This document shows, one piece after another, positions 45,454-54,789 of a stretch of DNA of 64,000 bases. The stretch spans positions 1-64,000 of the forward strand of contig NZ_UQRQ01000012.1 of NCBI RefSeq assembly GCF_900543425.1, read 5' to 3'. Source of the stretch: an uncultured Sanguibacteroides sp. (lineage in GTDB: Bacteria > Bacteroidota > Bacteroidia > Bacteroidales > Marinifilaceae). The stretch's first letter is position 1. Every line of letters begins with the position of its first letter. The notes below the pieces were generated by a model. It worked only from the letters and a program-made list of their open reading frames with translations. It ran no database searches and was not told the DNA's origin. A program made the translations under genes and the position numbers.

Positions 45454-45588
45454 GGCGTTGATATTTTTTGATTTGTTTTTGTTGTTTAAACGTTATTTCC
45501 CATTGAAAAGTTTTCTTGATATATATGAACATTTTAGAGAAAAATACGTTTTATCGAGAAGAAAAATATAAATTTAAATTATAAAAAC

Positions 45589-47328
45589 ATGTCAAAGAAA
45601 ATCGCTGAACAATTGGTAGAAACGTTGGTCGAGGCGGGAGTACAAAGGATATATGCCGTGACGGGAGATAGTTTGAACGAGATCAATGATGCTGTCAGAC
45701 GTAACGGAAAGATACAATGGATACATGTAAGACACGAAGAAACGGGTGCTTATGCCGCGGGGGCGGAAGCTCAATTGAACGGACAATTAGCTTGTTGTGC
45801 CGGAAGTAGCGGTCCCGGACATGTACATTTAATCAATGGGTTGTACGATGCCCATCGTTCGGGTACCCCCGTGTTGGCCATTGCTTCGACTATGGCAACC
45901 TCCGAATTTGGAATGAAGTATTTTCAGGAAACGGATACGATGAAATTGTTTGAGGATTGCAGTTGTTATAATCAAGTAGCCACGACTGCCGGACAATTTC
46001 CCAGAATGTTGCAATCTGCCATACAAACGGCAATATCTCGTAAGGGAGTGGCTGTTTTAGGGCTTCCCGGTGATCTTTCGGCCGAGGGGTTGGAAGAGGT
46101 GCTCTCTTCCGTCCGTTCTTTTCCGACTTTTTCGAAGGTTTCTCCTTCAGATAGCGAACTGGAGCCTTTGGTCGCCTTGCTGAATACCTCTTCAAAAGTG
46201 ACCATTTTTTGTGGTATGGGAGCAAGGGAAGCTCACGACGAAGTGGTTCAATTATCGAAATTGTTGCATGCTCCCGTTGCCTATACTTTTAAAAGCAAGA
46301 TGGAAATACAATACGATAATCCCAATGAGGTCGGTATGACCGGTTTGTTGGGTATGCCTTCGGGATATCACAGTATGCACGAGGCTGAGGTATTGCTGTT
46401 GTTGGGGACTGATTTTCCGTATGCAGCTTTTATGCCTAAAAAAAATAAAATTGTCCAGATCGATATTGATCCCGCTCGTTTGGGACGTCGGGCTAAATTG
46501 ACCATGGGATTTTGTGGGGATATAAAGGATACGTTACAAGCCATATTGCCTTTTATTACTCAAAAAGAGGATGATTCGTTTTTAAAAAAACAATTGGATG
46601 GTTATTCCGAAGTTAAGGATGATTTGGCCGCTTATGTAAAAAATAAGGGGAATTTGAACGAAATTCATCCCGAATATGTGATGTCGGTAATCAATGAGTT
46701 AGCTACTAAAAATGCTATATTTACAGTTGACACGGGTATGACTTGTGTTTGGGGGGCACGTTATTTGCAGGCGACAGGTGAGAGGAAGATGTTAGGCTCT
46801 TTTAATCATGGCTCGATGGCTAACGCTATGCCGCAAGCTATCGGGGCAGCATTGGCATATCCGGGCCGTCAGGTGTTGGCTCTGTGTGGGGATGGAGGAC
46901 TCTCTATGTTATTGGGGGATTTGGCTACGATTGTCCAATATCGGCTACCCGTAAAGGTTGTTGTTTTTAATAACCGGGTATTGGGGATGGTGAAGTTAGA
47001 GATGGAGGTCGCCGGATTGCCCGATTGGCAAACGGATTTGTTGAATCCAGACTTTGCAACAGTGGCGAAGGCAATGGGGATGGCCGCGTATACCGTGGGA
47101 AATCCCGAAGAGGTCAAAGAGACAATCGAACAGGCATTTCGGTTTGACGGGCCGGCTTTGATTAACGTAATGACTGATCCTAATGCTTTGGCAATGCCGC
47201 CTAAAATAGAGTTTGGACAAATGGTAGGGTTCGCTCAATCCATGTACAAATTAATGATAAACGGCAGAACGGAGGAAATTTTTGATACGATCCAGTCTAA
47301 TATTCATCATGTGAAGGAGTTATTGTGA
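45589..47328 (+). CDS. poxB: Thiamine diphosphate-dependent pyruvate dehydrogenase/oxidase, PoxB-like
   Basis: A 579-residue enzyme closely matching E. coli PoxB in order and length (572). The catalytic Glu is Glu50 in RHEETGAYAAGAEAQL. The GPGHVHLINGLYDAHR, FQETDTMKLF and FAD-domain segments follow, then the ThDP motif CGDGGLSMLLGDL to VVFNN. E. coli PoxB oxidises pyruvate to acetate and CO2 and passes electrons to quinone. The C-terminal tail here differs, so membrane activation is unproven. It lies 135 bases from the divergent aldolase gene. Confidence 0.88.
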   Translation: MSKKIAEQLVETLVEAGVQRIYAVTGDSLNEINDAVRRNGKIQWIHVRHEETGAYAAGAEAQLNGQLACCAGSSGPGHVHLINGLYDAHRSGTPVLAIASTMATSEFGMKYFQETDTMKLFEDCSCYNQVATTAGQFPRMLQSAIQTAISRKGVAVLGLPGDLSAEGLEEVLSSVRSFPTFSKVSPSDSELEPLVALLNTSSKVTIFCGMGAREAHDEVVQLSKLLHAPVAYTFKSKMEIQYDNPNEVGMTGLLGMPSGYHSMHEAEVLLLLGTDFPYAAFMPKKNKIVQIDIDPARLGRRAKLTMGFCGDIKDTLQAILPFITQKEDDSFLKKQLDGYSEVKDDLAAYVKNKGNLNEIHPEYVMSVINELATKNAIFTVDTGMTCVWGARYLQATGERKMLGSFNHGSMANAMPQAIGAALAYPGRQVLALCGDGGLSMLLGDLATIVQYRLPVKVVVFNNRVLGMVKLEMEVAGLPDWQTDLLNPDFATVAKAMGMAAYTVGNPEEVKETIEQAFRFDGPALINVMTDPNALAMPPKIEFGQMVGFAQSMYKLMINGRTEEIFDTIQSNIHHVKELL

Positions 47329-47415
47329 TAAGAGGGATGATATTTGGGATAAAAAGAAAATTGTATCAAAAAGCATATTATATTCGTGTTTGGAAATAGA
47401 GTAAAAAATAGATTT

Positions 47416-48309
47416 ATGATACAATTTAAGCCTATAAGATTAGAAGACAAACAGATAATCACTTCTTATTTATTGCCTGATAATAACAGGGATTGTAATC
47501 TGTCGTTTGTAAATTTATGCAGTTGGCAATTTCTGACCGATAGTAGTTTTGCTATCGTGGACGATTGTTTGGTGATACGTTTTACTTTGGATGAAGAGCG
47601 GATTGTTTATCTGATGCCGGTAGGAGGAGGGGATATTAAAGCCGTGATAGGGATGTTGAAAGAACAGGCGAAGATGGAAGGACATCCGCTACGTATACAT
47701 GGCGTATTTCCCCGAATGGAGGAGTGGTTGAACCGGGAATTTCCGGGACGTTTCGAGTATATTCTGGATAGAGATTATTTTGATTACATCTATTGGAGAA
47801 AAGACCTGGCCGAGTTAAAAGGGAAAAATTTTCAGGCCAAACGAAATCACGTCAATAAATTCAAACGGATGTATCCATACGAATATACTCCGTTAACTCC
47901 GGATTTAGTGCCGCATTGCCTGGAGTTAGAGGAAAAATGGTGTGAAGAGCATGATTGTGACGAATCCGAGAGTTTAGAGAATGAAAGGAAAGCCTTGAAT
48001 TTTGCTTTACGCCATTTTGAGGAGTTGGAACTCACGGGAGGAACTCTTTGGGTAGACGGAGAGATCGTTGCTTTCACATACGGAGTTCCGGTAACCCATG
48101 ATACTTTCGCCGTACATATAGAAAAGGCGGATACGCGAGTCGAAGGAGCTTATAATATGATTAATCAGGAATTTGCATCGCATTTGCCGGAACAATATAT
48201 TTATTTGAATCGGGAGGAGGATTTAGGAATACCCGGATTGCGGAAGGCAAAACTCTCTTATCGTCCGGTGATGTTGCTTGAGAAGGGATTTGCTGAGTTA
48301 GTTAAATAG
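47416..48309 (+). CDS. DUF2156-family protein, aminoacyl-phospholipid transferase-like
   Basis: A 297-residue cytoplasmic protein of the DUF2156 family, the double-GNAT fold also found at the C terminus of MprF-type phosphatidylglycerol lysyltransferases. Signs are YIYWRKDLAELKGKNF, AKRNHVNKFK and the ending INREEDLGIPGLRKAK-like stretch (here YLNREEDLGIPGLRKAK). It lacks the MprF membrane part, so its acceptor may be soluble. It precedes a GNAT gene by 23 bases; the two look co-translated. Confidence 0.82.
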   Translation: MIQFKPIRLEDKQIITSYLLPDNNRDCNLSFVNLCSWQFLTDSSFAIVDDCLVIRFTLDEERIVYLMPVGGGDIKAVIGMLKEQAKMEGHPLRIHGVFPRMEEWLNREFPGRFEYILDRDYFDYIYWRKDLAELKGKNFQAKRNHVNKFKRMYPYEYTPLTPDLVPHCLELEEKWCEEHDCDESESLENERKALNFALRHFEELELTGGTLWVDGEIVAFTYGVPVTHDTFAVHIEKADTRVEGAYNMINQEFASHLPEQYIYLNREEDLGIPGLRKAKLSYRPVMLLEKGFAELVK

Positions 48310-48332
48310 AAATTAAAAACAAGGAGGAAGGT

Positions 48333-49472
48333 ATGCAGCGTGATTCGGAAAAAATCGTAAACCGGAAGTACCAGGAGGGAATGATCTCTTTGGCAAAAGA
48401 TAAATTATCGAAATTGGAGGTCATTCGCTTGTGGAGAGATTGTTTTGAAGATACGGAAGAGTTCATCCAATTTTATTTTGAGAAAAAATACAAGGGCGAA
48501 AATACACTACTATATCGTATCGTGGAAGGCGAAGCTTTGGGGGCTTTACAGATGTTACCTTATCCTATGACTTATGCTGGTACCTGTGTCGATATCTCTT
48601 ATATATCGGGTGCGTGTACGATGGCGAAGGCTCGGGGAGAGGGGATTATGAAACGGCTTCTATTAAGGTCATTTGAAGAGATGAGAAAGCGGAATGTCGT
48701 GATGAGTACTTTAATCCCTCAGGAAGCGTGGTTGTTTGATTATTATCGTCGCTTGGGTTATGCCCCGGTTTTTGACTATACCTGGGGAGTTTACGAGAAA
48801 GAATCGGGCGTATTGCCGGACAATATTGATTTTAATATTTCGGAAAAATTACCTGAATGGGACACGGATCTATACGATTATTTTGCCTCCCGGATGAGAG
48901 CCCGGGCTTGTTGCGTACAACATACCAGAGAGGATTTTGAATGTATCCTTGAGGATCTTTATCTGAGTGGAGGTGAATTGTTGGTGGCCCGGGATGCGAT
49001 TGACCAGGTCGTGGGGATGGCTTTTATTTTACCGGAAAAAGAACGGGTTCGGGTGAATGATTGGTTCTATGATTCGGAGGTAATAAAGGATGGTTTGTTG
49101 ACTAAAATACAACAAACCTGGGGCGTGAATCGGGTCGAATGTAAAGAATTGCCTCATGGAAAACAGCAGGTGCATTATGGAATGGCCCGGATTATAGATG
49201 TCCCCCAAATGCTTGAATTATATGCTGTATGTTATCCCGAAAAATCTTTTGTAGTGGAGGTTACTGATGAACAGATTTCTCAGAACACGGGAATGTATAC
49301 CGTGAGAAAGGGAAGCTGTGAGGAAGGATACGGGCTCCAGAATTTTGTTCCCGTAAAAGTGGATGTGGCCGGGCTGACTTCTCTTCTATTGGGATACCAT
49401 CCGGAACAAATTGCAGGAGAAACTTCTGTTTTTGAACATCGCCGTCCCTATATGAGCTTAATGCTCGATTAG
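48333..49472 (+). CDS. GNAT-family N-acetyltransferase, Eis-like
   Basis: A 379-residue acetyltransferase with an Eis-like layout: N-terminal GNAT domain with acetyl-CoA motif ARGEGIMKRLLL (about residues 95-106) followed by YYRRLGYAPVF, then a second GNAT-like and an SCP2-like C-terminal part. Two possible starts both carry purine-rich ribosome sites: GGAGGAAGG before the ATG at 48333 and AGGAGGG before the ATG at 48381. The 3' end overlaps the convergent hypothetical gene by 4 bases. Confidence 0.8.
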   Translation: MQRDSEKIVNRKYQEGMISLAKDKLSKLEVIRLWRDCFEDTEEFIQFYFEKKYKGENTLLYRIVEGEALGALQMLPYPMTYAGTCVDISYISGACTMAKARGEGIMKRLLLRSFEEMRKRNVVMSTLIPQEAWLFDYYRRLGYAPVFDYTWGVYEKESGVLPDNIDFNISEKLPEWDTDLYDYFASRMRARACCVQHTREDFECILEDLYLSGGELLVARDAIDQVVGMAFILPEKERVRVNDWFYDSEVIKDGLLTKIQQTWGVNRVECKELPHGKQQVHYGMARIIDVPQMLELYAVCYPEKSFVVEVTDEQISQNTGMYTVRKGSCEEGYGLQNFVPVKVDVAGLTSLLLGYHPEQIAGETSVFEHRRPYMSLMLD

Positions 49473-50233
49473 AACGGTTGTGCCGGATTTTGCTTATGTG
49501 TCTGTGTCTCGAGAAAGTGGTCGATTTCCTGGGAGGTCAGTTTCTTCACGTTTGTGATGATTATATTCTCTTTCAGGAAATGCCCGTAAGTATTGCATTC
49601 GTCGATGATGGATTCGAATATCTCTTTTAACTCGGCTTTTATCGGTAATAAGAGAGTGAAAGTAATGTATTTGTCAAAAAATGCATACTCTTCTATTTTT
49701 CCTTGTGCTTTGGTAATGACCAATTCCGTCTCTTTTCTGGCAATGTCGTACTGGAACGATTTTAATAAGGTGTTATCATTCGCTAAATAAACGCAGAAAT
49801 AACGCAGGAGAGAACCTTGTCCTCCTAATCCGGTGGACACGTATACGGTCGATTCATCCATTAACGTCGATTGAATTAGCATCCGGGATTGTTGGAGAGC
49901 AACGGTGGCCCATTTTTTGAGTTTGGTATCCTGTTTCTGAAAAGTTTCGATGGTTCGGTAAATGGCAATGTCGTCTATCGTGGCCAGGGCTATCAGCATT
50001 TGTTTTTTTTCTTTTTCATCTACCGTATCGTCAAATAAGCGATCCGTTTTTTCTTGTGCCCGTTTGCATAAGCTTTTGAAACTCTTGTCGTTTTTGAGTA
50101 ATTTTTCCAACATTTCCATATAGGCATGTTGTATATCTACGTCGATTTCCTCTTCTAAGATGTTTAGCTGAGAACCTATTTTAGAAAGTAGGTCATTCAT
50201 GCTGTTCCACTGTTTTTCCTCTTGTTTCTCCAT
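49469..50233 (-). CDS. Conserved-looking hypothetical protein, helical
   Basis: A 254-residue cytoplasmic protein with no signal or membrane segment and no family I recognise. The first 130 residues are strongly charged and helical (EKEKKQMLIALATIDDIAIY), and the middle holds VYVSTGLGGQGSLLRYFCVYL. It has its own -7 element upstream and overlaps the convergent acetyltransferase gene by 4 bases. Confidence 0.65.
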   Translation of the reverse strand: MEKQEEKQWNSMNDLLSKIGSQLNILEEEIDVDIQHAYMEMLEKLLKNDKSFKSLCKRAQEKTDRLFDDTVDEKEKKQMLIALATIDDIAIYRTIETFQKQDTKLKKWATVALQQSRMLIQSTLMDESTVYVSTGLGGQGSLLRYFCVYLANDNTLLKSFQYDIARKETELVITKAQGKIEEYAFFDKYITFTLLLPIKAELKEIFESIIDECNTYGHFLKENIIITNVKKLTSQEIDHFLETQTHKQNPAQPF

Positions 50234-50255
50234 TGCAACGATTGCTATTCTTCCA

Positions 50256-50263
50256 CAAAAGTA
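50256..50263 (-). promoter_or_regulatory. Promoter -7 element for the 254-residue hypothetical gene
   Basis: TACTTTTG on the minus strand, 22 bases before the ATG. Confidence 0.5.
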
Positions 50264-50390
50264 ACGTATTTATATGAATAGTGAACGGCTTCTTATCGAT
50301 TTTATTTATTTCCTTTCTTTGATCTCTGGTTTAAGATGAGTTTTTTACCTGGAAAGGGATGGCAAAAAAATATTATTTCTTTTCGATTAC

Positions 50391-50414
50391 TGATAATCAG
50401 ATCGTAAATTATCA
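50391..50414. promoter_or_regulatory. TGATAAT inverted repeat upstream of feoAB
   Basis: TGATAAT and ATTATCA separated by 10 bases, about 60 bases before the feoAB -7 element. The half-sites match those of a Fur box, but in the standard site they are 1 base apart, so an iron-responsive operator is only a possibility. Confidence 0.35.
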
Positions 50415-50473
50415 ATATTACGGGGGAACTGTAATTTTTATGTTTATTTAGAAAGAATAAAAATAAAATAATT

Positions 50474-50481
50474 ATCTTTGC
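50474..50481 (+). promoter_or_regulatory. Promoter -7 element for feoAB
   Basis: TATCTTTG, an exact TAnnTTTG, 51 bases before the ATG at 50533. Confidence 0.55.
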
Positions 50482-50532
50482 CCTATTGGAAAGATAAAAG
50501 GTGGGGAGTGCGTATTATTTTTATAAGTGACT

Positions 50533-52995
50533 ATGTTATTATCGGAATTAAAAACAGGAGAAAGTGCGGTTATTGTAAAAGTGAAAGGATATGGCGCTTT
50601 CCGGAAACGTTTAAACGAGATGGGTTTCATCCGGGGGAAAGTAGTTAAAGCGATAAAGAATGCCCCGTTGAATGATCCGATTGAATATTCTATTATGGGT
50701 TATAAGGTCTCTTTACGCAGGAAAGAGGCAGCCTTTATAGAGATCGTATCCATTGATGAAGCCGTAGATATAGTCGGTATATCCGGAGAGGTAACGGAGG
50801 TTGAAGATGCGTTGGCAAAGCATTGGACGGGCAGGGATAAAAATATTAATGTGGCTTTTGTCGGCAATCCGAATGCTGGAAAAACAACCTTGTATAATTA
50901 CATCAGCGGCTCTTCCGAGCACGTGGGAAATTATAGTGGGGTTACGGTAGAGGCCAAGGAGTCCAGCTTGCGTTTTGAAGGATATCATTTTAACGTGGTC
51001 GATCTTCCCGGTACTTATTCTCTTTCCGCTTATTCCAATGAGGAGAAGTTTGTTCGCGAATATATTATGGACAAGGCTCCGGATGTGGTTATCAACGTGG
51101 TGGACGCTTCCAACTTGGAACGCAATCTTTATTTGTCGACTCAATTGATCGATATGGATGTAAAAAGCGTAATCGCTTTAAATATGTACGATGAGTTGGA
51201 GCGTTCCGGAGCTATTTTTAATTACCGGGAATTAGGAGAGATGATAGGAATGCCTATTGTCCCGACGGTAGGGGCGAAAGGACGAGGGATCAAGGAATTG
51301 TTGCGAGAAGTAATCGAGGTATACGAAGGGAGAAGTAAAACGGTACGTCATATTCATATCAATTACGGGGAAGAGATTGAGAAAGGGATTGTGGCTATCC
51401 GGACGAAATTGGAGCAGGAAAAGGATCTGATCTATAAAGCTTCTCCTCGCTTTATGGCATTAATGCTATTGGAGGGGGATGAAGAAGCGATTCAATTTGT
51501 GACCCGGGAGGAACCCAGGGAGTCCTTGGTGGAGATTATCCGGGAGCAATCCGCCCATATCGAGGCCGTATACGGGGAAAATGTAGAGTCGGTCGTGACG
51601 GATGCCAAATATGGTTTTATTTCAGGGGCTTTGAAGGAAACTTATAAGGAGAGTCCCATCGGTCGTCGACGGAAGACGGAGTATATTGACGCGATCGTAA
51701 CACATAAATTATTTGGTTTCCCGATCTTTTTATTATTTCTTTTTCTGACTTTTTTTGCCACGTTTAGCCTCGGGGAATATCCTATGTCGTGGATAGAGTC
51801 CGGGGTGGGGGCCTTAGGGGATTTTGTCGGAGATAATATGTCGCACGGTCCTTTGAAGGATTTGCTAATAGACGGAATTATCGGAGGTGTCGGAGGGGTG
51901 ATTGTTTTTTTGCCGAATATCTTGATTCTTTTCCTTTTCATTTCGTTTATGGAAGATACGGGGTATATGGCCCGGGCGGCTTTTATCATGGATAAGCTCA
52001 TGCACAAGATCGGATTACATGGGAAAAGTTTTATCCCTTTGATCATGGGTTTTGGGTGTAATGTCCCGGCGATTATGGCTACACGTACCTTGGAAAATCG
52101 AAATGACCGGATATTGACCATACTAATAAATCCGCTTATGTCTTGCAGTGCGAGACTACCGGTTTACATCCTGTTGGTCGGAGCATTTTTTGAGGAATAC
52201 GCGGCTACGGTACTTTTCGGTATTTATCTTTTCGGCATATTGATGGCGATATTGATGGCCAAATTGTTTAAACGGTTATTCTTTCACAAGGAAGAGGCTC
52301 CTTTTGTTATGGAGTTACCTCCTTACCGGATGCCGACCTTACGGACCACCTTGCTTCACATGTGGAATAAGGGAGAGCAATATTTAAAAAAGATGGGGGG
52401 AATTATCATGTTTGCCTCCATTTTGATTTGGGCGTTGGGATATTTTCCGATCGATAAAGAAATCCAACAGGAATATGAGGTACAGAAAGCAGAAGTAGAG
52501 GCCGCGTATGATAGAAGCGTATTGGCTGAGGTCGGGGATGCGGAGCAGTTGGAGAAAGAGAAGACGTCTAAACTGGAGAGTTTGCATCGTCAGGAAATTC
52601 GCGAACGTCAGGAAAATTCGTATATCAGCCGGATGGGACGAGCCATGGAACCGATATGGACTCCGTTAGGGTTTGATTGGAAGGCTGGGGTGAGTTTACT
52701 TACCGGCGTGGCGGCGAAAGAGGTTGTCGTGAGTACGATGGCTGTTTTATACCAGAGTGATGATAATACCTCGGCTTCTTCTCTGGGGGTAAAATTGAAG
52801 GAAGAGGGATTTACCGCGATGGAGGCTATTATATTTATGGTTTTCGTTTTACTGTATTTGCCTTGTTTTGCCTCCTTGATAGCGATTGATAAGGAAATCG
52901 GTTATAAATGGGCTGTCTTCGTGATGAGTTATACTATTATCCTGGCTTGGGTGGTTTGTTTCGTGTTAAAACAAATACTGGATCTGTTTATGTAA
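50533..52995 (+). CDS. feoB: Ferrous iron transporter, FeoA-FeoB fusion
   Basis: An 820-residue inner-membrane Fe(II) importer. Residues about 1-75 are an SH3-like FeoA domain (GAFRKRLNEMGFIRG). The G domain follows with GNPNAGKTT at 111-119, DLPGTYSL and NMYDE, and then the membrane part with Gate motifs, MGFGCNVPAIMATR and MSCSARLPVYILLVGAFF. An insert of charged residues near 640-690 precedes the last helices. The first ATG after an in-frame GTG two codons earlier is used. A small Cys-rich gene follows. Confidence 0.93.
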   Translation: MLLSELKTGESAVIVKVKGYGAFRKRLNEMGFIRGKVVKAIKNAPLNDPIEYSIMGYKVSLRRKEAAFIEIVSIDEAVDIVGISGEVTEVEDALAKHWTGRDKNINVAFVGNPNAGKTTLYNYISGSSEHVGNYSGVTVEAKESSLRFEGYHFNVVDLPGTYSLSAYSNEEKFVREYIMDKAPDVVINVVDASNLERNLYLSTQLIDMDVKSVIALNMYDELERSGAIFNYRELGEMIGMPIVPTVGAKGRGIKELLREVIEVYEGRSKTVRHIHINYGEEIEKGIVAIRTKLEQEKDLIYKASPRFMALMLLEGDEEAIQFVTREEPRESLVEIIREQSAHIEAVYGENVESVVTDAKYGFISGALKETYKESPIGRRRKTEYIDAIVTHKLFGFPIFLLFLFLTFFATFSLGEYPMSWIESGVGALGDFVGDNMSHGPLKDLLIDGIIGGVGGVIVFLPNILILFLFISFMEDTGYMARAAFIMDKLMHKIGLHGKSFIPLIMGFGCNVPAIMATRTLENRNDRILTILINPLMSCSARLPVYILLVGAFFEEYAATVLFGIYLFGILMAILMAKLFKRLFFHKEEAPFVMELPPYRMPTLRTTLLHMWNKGEQYLKKMGGIIMFASILIWALGYFPIDKEIQQEYEVQKAEVEAAYDRSVLAEVGDAEQLEKEKTSKLESLHRQEIRERQENSYISRMGRAMEPIWTPLGFDWKAGVSLLTGVAAKEVVVSTMAVLYQSDDNTSASSLGVKLKEEGFTAMEAIIFMVFVLLYLPCFASLIAIDKEIGYKWAVFVMSYTIILAWVVCFVLKQILDLFM

Positions 52996-53038
52996 CGATG
53001 TAACCTTTATACGTATAAGAGATAAAAATAAATAAGAT

Positions 53039-53179
53039 ATGCAACTGATATTTACTTATATTATTATTGCCGTGGCTATCTTCGTTCTGGGAAGAGGAGT
53101 GTATCGTTTGATAAAGAAAAGCAGAAAGGGAGGGGGATGCTGTTGCGGATGTGATAAACATAAAAAAAGCTGCTTGTGA
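53039..53179 (+). CDS. FeoB-associated Cys-rich membrane protein
   Basis: A 46-residue protein in the position normal for FeoC-like or FeoB-associated proteins, 43 bases after feoB. One N-terminal helix (IFTYIIIAVAIFVLG) precedes a basic stretch and a Cys cluster GGGCCCGCDKHKKSC. It matches the FeoB-associated Cys-rich membrane protein family and may deliver or sense iron. The terminator hairpin overlaps its last codons. Confidence 0.85.
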   Translation: MQLIFTYIIIAVAIFVLGRGVYRLIKKSRKGGGCCCGCDKHKKSCL

Positions 53180-53192
53180 AAGCAGCTTTTTT
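53163..53192. terminator. Bidirectional terminator between feoAB and rpmH
   Basis: AAAAAAGCTGCTT / AAGCAGCTTTTTT with a 4-base loop. The stop codon TGA of the small Feo gene lies in the loop, and the rpmH stop is 4 bases beyond on the other strand. Confidence 0.92.
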
Positions 53193-53195
53193 ATA

Positions 53196-53354
53196 TTAAG
53201 CTTTGTGTCTGTGTTCGTCAGATACAGTAAGTTTTTTTCTTCCTTTAGCTCTTCTTCTGGCTAATACAGCTCTACCGTTAGCGGTAGACATTCTTTCTCT
53301 GAAACCATGTTTGTTTCTTCTTTTTCTGTTGGATGGTTGAAATGTCCGTTTCAT
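53196..53354 (-). CDS. rpmH: 50S ribosomal protein L34
   Basis: A 52-residue basic protein starting MKRTFQPSNRKRRNKHGFR, which is unmistakably L34 of the large ribosomal subunit. It ends HRHKA. It is short of the usual length threshold for gene finding but fully supported by sequence, a textbook promoter upstream and a terminator downstream. Its genomic partners in many bacteria (rnpA, yidC, dnaA) are not adjacent here. Confidence 0.97.
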   Translation of the reverse strand: MKRTFQPSNRKRRNKHGFRERMSTANGRAVLARRRAKGRKKLTVSDEHRHKA

Positions 53355-53394
53355 TGCGAATTATCTTATGTTATTATTTTCTCACTTCGGACTG

Positions 53395-53425
53395 CAAAAG
53401 TAGCGAATTTTTTTGTAGCTCCAAA
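53395..53425 (-). promoter_or_regulatory. Promoter for rpmH
   Basis: On the minus strand TTTG (53425-53422), exactly 19 bases, then TACTTTTG (53402-53395): a perfect Bacteroides-type promoter about 40 bases before the ATG. Confidence 0.9.
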
Positions 53426-53680
53426 GATTTCAGGTAAAATTTGAGACGTACAAATGTAATAATTTAACAGCATCTTTTAAGATATGGAAGAAAATTTATG
53501 TTCATCAATTAGGAAAAACTGATGCGATTGGAAAATAGTATCCGTGGACTGGAGAAAGATTTCCGATTGTTATAACAAAGTTATCGTTCCGACGTATACC
53601 ATTTAAATGGAGAAAAAAATAGAGAGATATTTTTTTATTAAAATTAGATTGTTAACTTTAAAGCAATAATCGATTGTGCT
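53403..53680. other. Divergent region between rpmH and the sigma factor gene
   Basis: Apart from the rpmH promoter (up to 53425), the 255 bases before the sigma factor gene contain no reading frame. TAACTTTA at 53653-53660, 20 bases before the ATG, is one base off the -7 consensus and may serve the sigma gene. Confidence 0.4.
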
Positions 53681-54550
53681 ATGAGACAGTTAAAGATTAG
53701 TAAGCAGATTACAGGCCGAGAATCTTTTTCGATTGAGAAGTATTTGCAAGAGATCGGAAAGATTGAAATGCTTGCACCTGATGAGGAGGCTATGTTAGCC
53801 AAGAGGATTCGGTCAGGTGATAAAGAAGCTCGTGAAGTTTTGGTGATGAGTAATTTGCGTTTCGTGGTCTCTGTAGCGAAACAATACCAGAATCATGGCT
53901 TAGCGTTGGATGATTTGATAAATGAAGGAAACCTGGGACTGATCAAGGCGGCGGAATGTTTTGATGAGACTAAGGGTTTTAAATTTATCTCTTATGCTGT
54001 ATGGTGGATTCGTCAATCTATATTGCAGGCTATCGCTGAGAATGCCAGGTTGGTACGTTTACCTCTTAATAAAATCAGTAGCATCAATAAGGTCAATCGT
54101 TACTTTTTTCGTTTGGAGCAGGAATTTCAACGTGAACCGACGGTAGAAGAGATTGCAGCCCAGATGGATATTGCGCCGGAAGAGGTCAGAGAGAGTTTCA
54201 AAATATCCGGCAGACCGGTTTCAATGGATGCACCCCTCTCTTCAGAAGGAGATGCCGTAACCATGTATGATGTATTTGTTCCTGGTGATAATGTGATTCC
54301 GGAAGCCGAGCAGAAATTGAATGCCGATTCTCTAAAAACGGAGATAGATCGGTCTCTTGCCATTCTTCAAGACCGGGATGCTTTGATTATTCGGATGTAC
54401 TATGGATTGGGCGGATTTCAAGCCATGTCTTTGGAAGAGATCGGAAGTCATCTCGGACTTACGAGTGAAAGAGTGCGGCAAATAAAATCAAAGGCGATCA
54501 AACGATTAAAAACGACCTGCCGGAACAAACGATTGAAAACCTACCTGTAA
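53681..54550 (+). CDS. RNA polymerase sigma-70 family factor, primary-type
   Basis: A 289-residue sigma factor of the short Bacteroidota primary type, without region 1.1. Region 2 is clear (NLRFVVSVAKQYQ, DDLINEGNLGLIKAAECFDETKGFKF, YAVWWIRQSI); region 3 starts at RLPLNKISS; region 4.2 reads LGLTSERVRQIKSKAIKRL. In the standard motif (TRERxRQI) the residue before E is Arg, known in E. coli sigma70 (Arg584) to contact the -35 element; here it is Ser. The protein may therefore be a second, primary-like sigma factor and not the housekeeping one, so I give no symbol. Confidence 0.85.
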   Translation: MRQLKISKQITGRESFSIEKYLQEIGKIEMLAPDEEAMLAKRIRSGDKEAREVLVMSNLRFVVSVAKQYQNHGLALDDLINEGNLGLIKAAECFDETKGFKFISYAVWWIRQSILQAIAENARLVRLPLNKISSINKVNRYFFRLEQEFQREPTVEEIAAQMDIAPEEVRESFKISGRPVSMDAPLSSEGDAVTMYDVFVPGDNVIPEAEQKLNADSLKTEIDRSLAILQDRDALIIRMYYGLGGFQAMSLEEIGSHLGLTSERVRQIKSKAIKRLKTTCRNKRLKTYL

Positions 54551-54690
54551 GATGTAAGAGTATCTGAATCACAAGTGGATACTTTTTAATTTTTCGCTGT
54601 TTTGTTATTAATTTGATACTAAAGGGCCTTTTATAGTTTAAAATTGATAATAAAATAAAGGGAAAATATTTTATTATAAACTAAAGTCCG

Positions 54691-54698
54691 TATATTTG
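54691..54698 (+). promoter_or_regulatory. Promoter -7 element for pdxS
   Basis: TATATTTG, an exact TAnnTTTG, 91 bases before the pdxS ATG. Nothing else is seen in the 239 bases between the sigma gene and pdxS. Confidence 0.5.
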
Positions 54699-54789
54699 TT
54701 CGCCATTATAAATCCTTTTTAAAGGAATATTGAAAGGGAGAAACATGGGCGATATGTAATTTTTTAGTAATTTGTAAAACGCGAACCTT

